Both the position numbers and the translations under genes were made by a program. From an uncultured Clostridia bacterium (GTDB lineage: Bacteria > Bacillota > Clostridia > Christensenellales > QALW01): 5,388 nucleotides of DNA. Location of the stretch: contig URTC01000141.1 in the NCBI GenBank assembly GCA_900550765.1, forward strand, positions 1 through 5,388. The letters are read 5' to 3'. This document shows positions 1 through 5,388 of this stretch, one piece after another. The notes under the pieces were generated by a model that was not told where the DNA came from, did no database searches, and was given only the letters and a program-made list of their open reading frames with translations. Within the stretch, counting starts at the first letter, position 1. Each line of letters opens with the position of its first letter.

Positions 1-1
1 A

Positions 2-337
2 GAAAAGAAAAAAAACGCTAAATCGCTTGAACCGGCAGTGCTGTTTATGGAAAAAAACTTTAAGCGGCCGTTGACCCTGGATCAGCTTGCCGCGCTATGC
101 AATATGCGTAAATATACTTTCTGCCGTGATTTTAAAAAAACCTACGCAGTTACTCCGTTTGATTATCTTTTAAAGCTGCGGATTCAGCATGCAAAATCCC
201 TGCTAGCAAACTCCCCCGCGCTTTCGGTAAAAGAAACGGCCGAACAATCCGGATTTCATGATACCAGCTATTTTTGCAGGATCTTTAAACGCTTTGAATA
301 CTGTACGCCCGGTGAATTTAAACAAGATCTTAAATAG
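2..337 (+). CDS. AraC-family transcriptional regulator, C-terminal DNA-binding domain (5' end outside window)
   Basis: The frame is open to the left edge, so the 111 visible residues are only the C-terminal part of a longer protein; a GTG at 38 lies inside the domain and is not the start. The visible part is a complete AraC/XylS double helix-turn-helix domain. The first HTH is at about residues 24-52 (LTLDQLAALCNM, then FCRDFKKTYAVTP), followed by the linker helix with the family pattern YLLKLRIQHAKSLL. The second HTH is at about 75-103 (VKETAEQSGFHDTSYFCRIFKR, ending CTPGEF). Such domains bind direct-repeat operators and usually activate transcription. The sensor or ligand-binding N-terminal domain is not visible, so the signal and targets cannot be named. 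It converges with gdhA and shares a terminator with it; nothing shows that it regulates gdhA. Family assignment is firm, specific function unknown. Confidence 0.9.
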   Translation, partial: EKKKNAKSLEPAVLFMEKNFKRPLTLDQLAALCNMRKYTFCRDFKKTYAVTPFDYLLKLRIQHAKSLLANSPALSVKETAEQSGFHDTSYFCRIFKRFEYCTPGEFKQDLK

Positions 338-352
338 CTTTCCTTATAAGAA

Positions 353-391
353 AAAAACCCATTTTCTAAAAAAATCAGAAAATGGGTTTTT
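353..391. terminator. Bidirectional intrinsic terminator between the AraC-family gene and gdhA
   Basis: Two arms, AAAAACCCATTTTCT (353-367) and AGAAAATGGGTTTTT (377-391), are perfect reverse complements: a 15-bp stem with a 9-base A-rich loop. Each strand ends in a T-run directly after GGG, so the same hairpin can stop plus-strand transcripts 16 bases after the regulator's stop codon and minus-strand transcripts 18 bases after the gdhA stop codon. The stem is G/C-poor (four G-C pairs), and the A/T ends double as the U-tracts. Its position in a convergent gap makes the call strong. Confidence 0.92.
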
Positions 392-408
392 ATAAAATAA
401 ACTTTTAT

Positions 409-1803
<1,395 letters not shown>

Positions 1804-1809
1804 TTATTG

Positions 1810-1838
1810 ATTATAGTATACAATGTGTTGTATGTCAA
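1810..1838 (-). promoter_or_regulatory. Consensus sigma-70/sigma-A promoter of gdhA
   Basis: The minus strand reads TTGACA (1838-1833), a 17-base spacer, then TATAAT (1815-1810): both hexamers and the spacing are exactly consensus. Transcription should begin near 1803, giving a leader of about 48 bases before the gdhA ATG. The DNA upstream of the -35 box is A/T-rich. A promoter this perfect is expected to be strong unless repressed, and the inverted repeat within its spacer offers a possible control site. No leader structure resembling a riboswitch or attenuator is evident. Confidence 0.93.
1818..1833. promoter_or_regulatory. Possible operator: inverted repeat inside the gdhA promoter spacer
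   Basis: On the minus strand ATACAA, four bases (CACA), then TTGTAT form a perfect 6+6 inverted repeat. It starts at the last base of the -35 box and ends two bases before the -10 box. A protein bound here would block RNA polymerase, so a repressor site is the simplest reading. The sequence does not match a motif I can assign to a named nitrogen regulator. A/T-rich 6-bp arms can arise by chance, so confidence is moderate. Confidence 0.45.
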
Positions 1839-1866
1839 GAATTTATAGATACCACACAGTGAATTT

Positions 1867-3804
1867 TTATAAATTTTCAGCTTTTTTTATCCATAAAGCG
1901 GCATGAGCATCGCTGGGCATACGCCAATCTCCCCGCGGGGAGAGACAAATGGTTCCAACCTTTACACCGTCAGGCATGCAATTGCGTTTAAACTGCTGCG
2001 AAAAGAACCGTCTATAAAACGAAACTAACCACTTTTTTATTTCATTTGGTTCAAAATCTCCTTGAAAAGCCCGACAAGCAAGCAAATAGATTTTTTCAGG
2101 TTCAAACCCATATCGTAATACATAATACAAAAAGAAATCATGCAGCACGTAGGGACCGACCAGATCCTCCGTTTTTTGCGCAATTGTTCCCGCTTCATCT
2201 GGAGGAAGCAGTTCAGGACTGATAGGCGTATCAACAATATCCTTTAAAATCTGTGAACTCTGTGCAAAGGCATCATATTCCGCAATGCTGTCAATCATCC
2301 AGCGGATCAGCGTTTTAGGAATACTGGCATTTACACCATACATACTCATGTGATCGCCATTATAGGTACACCAGCCCAAGGCAAGCTCACTTAAATCTCC
2401 TGTACCGACTACCAATCCGCCTATTTTTCCGGCAAAGTCCATCAAAACCTGCGTCCGCTCCCGTGCTTGACTGTTTTCATACGTAAGATCGTGCACACGT
2501 TCATCCTGGCCGATATCCTGAAAATGTTTCTGCACGGCCTCTTTGATATCGATTTCCCGCCAAGAAATTTCCAATGTTTCCATTAAGCGAATAGAATTTG
2601 TATGCGTCCGCGCAGACGTTCCAAAGCAAGGCATTGTAATACCGTAAACATCTTTTGCCGGCCGTCCCAACTGTCGCATAGCCTCAACAGAAACAAGCAG
2701 CGCCAACGTAGAATCCAAACCGCCGCTAACACCCACTACAGCCTTACAGCCGGTAGTTTGCAGCCGTTTTTTCAATCCAGCTACCTGCATACAGAAAATA
2801 TCCCTGCATCGTTCCAGTCGATCTTTACGCGCAGCCGGAACAAATGGGAGCTTTTTTACTTCACGCAGCTGCCCCGCGGAAATGGACTTTCCATGTGGAC
2901 AGAGTACTGTCTGATACTTTTCTTTTTTACCGTATACAAAACCAGCGTCCTTAAAACTTTTCAGTTTTCTTCTGTCCGCTTTCAGCACGCCAATATCAAG
3001 ATCCGCGCAAAGCGTATAATCGTTATCAATAAAGTTTTGATTCTCCTTTAAAATTGAACCATTTTCTGCAATAACAGTGCTGCCGGAAAAAATCAAATCC
3101 GCCGTTGATTCATTACTTCCAGCTGAAGTATACAAATAAGCGCACAGCAACCTCGCCGATTGCTGGCGAATCAGTTCATTGCGGTAAGCACGCTTAGCAA
3201 GCGTTTCATTGCTGGCGGAAATATTAACGATGATCTCCGCCCCGTTTAAAGCGGCAAAAGTACTTGGCGGCAGCGGAGCCCAAAGATCTTCGCAAATTTC
3301 TATTCCCATTTTTACAGTATCCGCTACGGTAAAAAGCAAATTTCTTCCCACAGGTATATCATACGCTTCTTCTATTCCGAAAGCCTGAGATGAAATTACC
3401 ATATCAGTTAGCTCCTGCGCGGAAGAGAACCAGCGTTTTTCATAAAACTCATTATAGTTAGGCAAAAAAGTTTTAGGCACAATACCGCAAATTTTTCCGC
3501 TGCAAAGCACAGCGGCACAATTATAAAGCTGTCCTTCCAGTTCTACCGGCAAACCTACAATAACAATTCCTTGTTTCTTTTCCGTATTTTCAGCAATCAG
3601 TTTTAAGCCCTGGCCTGCCTGCCGCAACAGTGTCTCCTGAAAAAAGAGATCGCCACAAGTATAACCGGTAAGGCAAAGCTCTGGAAACGCAAGAATATCT
3701 GCCTGAATATTTTTAAGTGGCTCTAATATTTTTGTACAGTTATATTCCACATTTCCTACCTGTACATCCGGTACCGAACAGGCTGCGCGAAGAAAGTCCA
3801 TCAT
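1867..3804 (-). CDS. nadE: Glutamine-dependent NAD(+) synthetase (EC 6.3.5.1)
   Basis: A 645-residue two-domain cytoplasmic enzyme making NAD from nicotinate adenine dinucleotide, ATP and glutamine, the last step of NAD synthesis. Residues about 5-275 are a nitrilase-fold glutaminase with the complete triad: E42 in FPELCLTGY, K111 in PKTFLPNY and C171 in IEICEDLWAP. Residues about 325-645 are the ATP-pyrophosphatase synthetase domain, with the PP-loop SGGLDST at 360-366, ENSQARERTQ at about 443-452, GTGDLSELALGW at 467-478 and DTPISPELLPP at 525-535. Length fits the long type (the Mycobacterium tuberculosis enzyme is about 680), not the short ammonia-only NadE. Two adjacent ATGs (3802-3804 and 3799-3801) lie 6 and 9 bases after AGGTGA; either may be used. 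It is the last gene of the operon, 6 bases after the S component. No terminator follows before the gdhA promoter. The gene appears intact. Confidence 0.97.
   Translation of the reverse strand: MMDFLRAACSVPDVQVGNVEYNCTKILEPLKNIQADILAFPELCLTGYTCGDLFFQETLLRQAGQGLKLIAENTEKKQGIVIVGLPVELEGQLYNCAAVLCSGKICGIVPKTFLPNYNEFYEKRWFSSAQELTDMVISSQAFGIEEAYDIPVGRNLLFTVADTVKMGIEICEDLWAPLPPSTFAALNGAEIIVNISASNETLAKRAYRNELIRQQSARLLCAYLYTSAGSNESTADLIFSGSTVIAENGSILKENQNFIDNDYTLCADLDIGVLKADRRKLKSFKDAGFVYGKKEKYQTVLCPHGKSISAGQLREVKKLPFVPAARKDRLERCRDIFCMQVAGLKKRLQTTGCKAVVGVSGGLDSTLALLVSVEAMRQLGRPAKDVYGITMPCFGTSARTHTNSIRLMETLEISWREIDIKEAVQKHFQDIGQDERVHDLTYENSQARERTQVLMDFAGKIGGLVVGTGDLSELALGWCTYNGDHMSMYGVNASIPKTLIRWMIDSIAEYDAFAQSSQILKDIVDTPISPELLPPDEAGTIAQKTEDLVGPYVLHDFFLYYVLRYGFEPEKIYLLACRAFQGDFEPNEIKKWLVSFYRRFFSQQFKRNCMPDGVKVGTICLSPRGDWRMPSDAHAALWIKKAENL
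1928..1943. repeat. 16-bp perfect GC-rich palindrome within the 3' end of nadE
   Basis: TCTCCCCGCGGGGAGA equals its own reverse complement and stands out in A/T-rich surroundings. It lies in codons for the SPRGD stretch near the C terminus of NadE (about residues 622-626), a region I recall as conserved in the family, so protein constraint may explain part of it. No T-run follows on either strand, so it is not a terminator. It could form a short mRNA hairpin, but no function is claimed. Confidence 0.5.
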
Positions 3805-3810
3805 TCTATT

Positions 3811-3816
3811 TCACCT
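3811..3816 (-). promoter_or_regulatory. Ribosome binding site of nadE, containing the upstream stop codon
   Basis: The minus strand reads AGGTGA, whose last three bases are the TGA stop of the S-component gene. The first nadE ATG follows after 6 bases and a second after 9. This arrangement suggests that ribosomes ending the upstream gene restart on nadE (translational coupling). Confidence 0.8.
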
Positions 3817-4338
3817 ATCTTGTTCATAGAAAAAGCTATGAAGTGTTTTATTTTGTGTAAACAGCCATACAAGCAATGAGCCGGTAATAATACCTGCACC
3901 GCCCTGAAGCGCATTGCCGGCGATATCTATAACGGCTATCTCCATGCCATATAAAAAACATTCAAAAACAAAATACCCGGCAATCATAATAACTTCCGCA
4001 CTGACCGAAGCAACCACCGCCGCAAGCAGCCCCGCTTTAGGAATGCGCTTTTTTAGTTTTGAAAATAATAACCAGGCAACCACCGCCATAGCAGCTTTGA
4101 TCAGCAATGTGGCCGGAGCATATGCCGGAAATCCGCTGAGCAAATCCGCCAACGCAGTACCAATTCCGGCAGCTGCCGCACCATAAACCGGCCCCAGCAA
4201 GCAGCCGGCAGTGATTACAATACAATCCCCTAAATTAAAATATCCGCCGCCAGGCAACGTAAAAGTAATAATCAGCGTAGCTACGCACGCAAGTGCTGCA
4301 AAAACGGCAGCCAGCACAAGTCTTTTCACATTTTTCAT
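3811..4338 (-). CDS. ECF-type vitamin transporter, substrate-binding S component (substrate unassigned)
   Basis: A 175-residue, strongly hydrophobic protein with about five to six membrane segments (roughly residues 7-28, 38-62, 72-93, 103-130 and 134-160). It looks like the S component of an energy-coupling factor importer, of the riboflavin/HMP/pyridoxine-like group (Pfam ECF-ribofla_trS from memory). Support comes from GYFNLGD at 32-38 before the second segment, LLGPVYGAAAAGIGTALADLLSG at about 47-69, then APATLLIKAAMA at 74-85. Helix 1 carries overlapping AxxxA spacings (A10/A14, A11/A15), the kind of surface S components use to dock on EcfT. The energising EcfA/A'/T genes are not in the window, so a shared module elsewhere is likely. 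The ATG overlaps the aroE-aroK stop (ATGA) and follows AGGGGTG at 7 bases. Coupling to nadE suggests nicotinate or another NAD precursor, but this is inference; pyridoxine, HMP or riboflavin remain possible. Confidence 0.82.
   Translation of the reverse strand: MKNVKRLVLAAVFAALACVATLIITFTLPGGGYFNLGDCIVITAGCLLGPVYGAAAAGIGTALADLLSGFPAYAPATLLIKAAMAVVAWLLFSKLKKRIPKAGLLAAVVASVSAEVIMIAGYFVFECFLYGMEIAVIDIAGNALQGGAGIITGSLLVWLFTQNKTLHSFFYEQDR
4335..4338 (-). other. 4-base stop/start overlap (ATGA) coupling aroE-aroK to the S-component gene
   Basis: On the minus strand ATGA holds the S-component start (ATG, 4338-4336) and the aroE-aroK stop (TGA, 4337-4335). The overlap supports one transcript and coupled translation of the two genes. 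Confidence 0.9.
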
Positions 4339-5388
4339 TCGTTCACCCCTAAAAATTGATTAAATTGCTGTATCACGAAAGCTGCTGTCTCCGTACAGGT
4401 CTGGGCAACTGTAATTTTTGTATCGCAAAATTCTAAATAAAGAGGGTACCTTTCCTCATACAAGCGTTGTAATTGCTCTATATCCGTTGAAAGCGGACGT
4501 CCTTCCATAGCCAATTCTTTCAGCGGCCGCTCTAAAAACACAATAAATCCGTTTTGTTTCAAGCTGTTAAAGTTCTCCGGCCGCTTAACGATCCCTCCGC
4601 CGGTAGCAATAACTGTACCTAAGCGGCAACCGGCTTTTTCAGCCATTCGACTTTCCGTTTTCCGAAATGCCTCTTCTCCGCTTAAAGCAAAAATTTCTGG
4701 AATACTTTTGCCGTGTTCTTCTGTACAAAGCACATCTGTATCAAGTACTTCTCGCTGCAGCAAGCGCCCGATTTCTCCGGCAACGGTACTTTTTCCGCAC
4801 CCCGGCATACCGACCAGCACGATATTCGTCGCCTCTTTTTCCATTTGGCCGATTACCCGTTCAATCTCGTCCTCCGCAAGCGGTGTATCCGTAAAAATTT
4901 CTGCAGCCATCTTTGCCTGTGCCACCAGCATAGGTAAACCATTACTGCAGTTTATACCCAGCTTAGCTGCATCTAACAATAGTTTAGTCCGCAGGGGATT
5001 ATAGATGATATCTACTACTGCCTCACACCGGTTAAAACGGGAAAGTTCGATTGGTGCTTCCAAATTTTGAGGGAACATCCCCACAGGCGTAGTATTCACA
5101 ATAATCTGCGCATCATAATGACGCGCAAGGTTTTGATAATTCTCTTCTCCGCTGCGCGAAATCACAACAATCTGTCCGGCATGAAGGTCACTTAAAACAG
5201 CCTGAACCGTTACGCTGGAGCCGCCGCTGCCCAGTATGAGAACCTTTTTCCCTGCCGGAGTGATTCCCGCACGCTTAAGCAAATAAGAAAACCCATAATA
5301 ATCCGTATTATAACCGTGGATTTTTCCTTCATCATCCACCTTTAATGTGTTCACACTGCCAATACGTTCTGCCTGCGGAGAAAGAAAA
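4335..5388 (-). CDS. aroE-aroK: Shikimate dehydrogenase-shikimate kinase fusion (5' end outside window)
   Basis: The visible 350 residues (numbered from the right edge) join two consecutive shikimate-pathway enzymes. Residues 1 to about 170 are the C-terminal part of AroE (EC 1.1.1.25). They show GSVNTL at 10-15, GYNTDYYGF with catalytic D29, the nucleotide loop GSGGSS at 53-58, SRS at 77-79 (arginine typical of NADP use), NTTPVGM at 98-104, DIIYNPLRT at 126-134 and GLPMLVAQA at 150-158. The AroE N-terminal substrate domain with its catalytic lysine lies beyond the window. After a linker of about 15-20 residues, residues 187-350 are a complete AroK (EC 2.7.1.71): Walker A GMPGCGKST at 193-201, DTD at 216-218, FRKTE at 241-245 with the substrate arginine R242, GGG at 263-265, lid R297 in GRPL, and ERYPLY at 312-317. 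The frame is open through the right edge; a GTG at 5352-5354 falls inside the AroE motif and is not the start. No frameshift is seen. Confidence 0.95.
   Translation of the reverse strand, partial: FLSPQAERIGSVNTLKVDDEGKIHGYNTDYYGFSYLLKRAGITPAGKKVLILGSGGSSVTVQAVLSDLHAGQIVVISRSGEENYQNLARHYDAQIIVNTTPVGMFPQNLEAPIELSRFNRCEAVVDIIYNPLRTKLLLDAAKLGINCSNGLPMLVAQAKMAAEIFTDTPLAEDEIERVIGQMEKEATNIVLVGMPGCGKSTVAGEIGRLLQREVLDTDVLCTEEHGKSIPEIFALSGEEAFRKTESRMAEKAGCRLGTVIATGGGIVKRPENFNSLKQNGFIVFLERPLKELAMEGRPLSTDIEQLQRLYEERYPLYLEFCDTKITVAQTCTETAAFVIQQFNQFLGVNE
4344..4350 (-). promoter_or_regulatory. Ribosome binding site of the S-component gene
   Basis: AGGGGTG on the minus strand lies within the last codons of aroE-aroK (G-V-N-E, stop). 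AGGGG ends 7 bases before the ATG at 4338. It supports this start rather than a later in-frame codon. Confidence 0.8.

Noticed and set aside
38..40. GTG as a start codon for the AraC-family protein
   Set aside because: The frame is open to the left edge, and the residues before the GTG continue the helix that precedes the first HTH in this family.
1840..1876. A/T-rich inverted repeat (AATTTAT / ATAAATT) after nadE as a terminator
   Set aside because: The stem is 7 bp of A-T pairs with a loop of roughly 20 bases and no proper T-run, too weak for intrinsic termination.
2602..3051. 149-codon open frame on the plus strand, antisense to nadE
   Set aside because: It lies wholly opposite a conserved nadE, shows no recognisable domain and has biased, arginine- and serine-rich composition typical of antisense frames.
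4842..4875. Internal start for a separate AroK at the ATG 4842-4844, with GGAGG at 4871-4875
   Set aside because: The GGAGG lies 26 bases before the ATG, too far for a ribosome site, and the bases are explained by Glu-Asp codons. A minor internal start cannot be excluded, but nothing supports it.
5352..5354. GTG as the start of the AroE-AroK protein
   Set aside because: It encodes the V of the conserved G-S-V-N-T-L motif. The preceding codons (LSPQAERIG) also fit AroE and run to the edge.

Overview
The window reads as ordinary chromosomal DNA from an anaerobic member of the Bacillota (Clostridia or Negativicutes). The basis is moderately low G+C by eye (not counted), strong GA-rich ribosome binding sites, a textbook vegetative promoter, an ECF-type vitamin-transporter S component, and a glutamate dehydrogenase of the 448-residue clostridial/enterobacterial hexameric type. 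Genus cannot be decided from the sequence alone.

Layout from left to right: (1) the 3' end of an AraC-family regulator on the plus strand, cut by the left edge (2-337). (2) A strong 15-bp hairpin that acts as terminator in both directions (353-391), where the regulator and the leftward genes converge. (3) gdhA, glutamate dehydrogenase, minus strand (409-1755), with its own near-perfect promoter (1810-1838) carrying an inverted repeat inside the spacer. (4) A compact minus-strand operon, in transcription order: an aroE-aroK fusion (4335-5388, cut by the right edge), an ECF transporter S component (3811-4338) and glutamine-dependent nadE (1867-3804). The first two genes overlap by 4 bases. The second and third are 6 bases apart, and the nadE ribosome binding site contains the upstream stop codon.

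The aroE-aroK protein carries out two consecutive shikimate-pathway steps, dehydroshikimate to shikimate to shikimate 3-phosphate. The S component probably brings in a vitamin or vitamin precursor. Its tight coupling to nadE makes a nicotinate-type NAD precursor the leading guess, but this is inference. NadE finishes NAD synthesis using ammonia from glutamine, and GdhA fixes ammonia into glutamate with (probably) NADPH. I see no terminator between nadE and the gdhA promoter, so some operon transcripts may read into gdhA.

There are no RNA genes, CRISPR arrays, insertion sequences or phage genes. No gene-free stretch exceeds about 111 bases. I did not find a convincing undescribed system. The items most worth a second look are the aroE-aroK fusion, the unassigned S component coupled to nadE, and the inverted repeat buried in the gdhA promoter.
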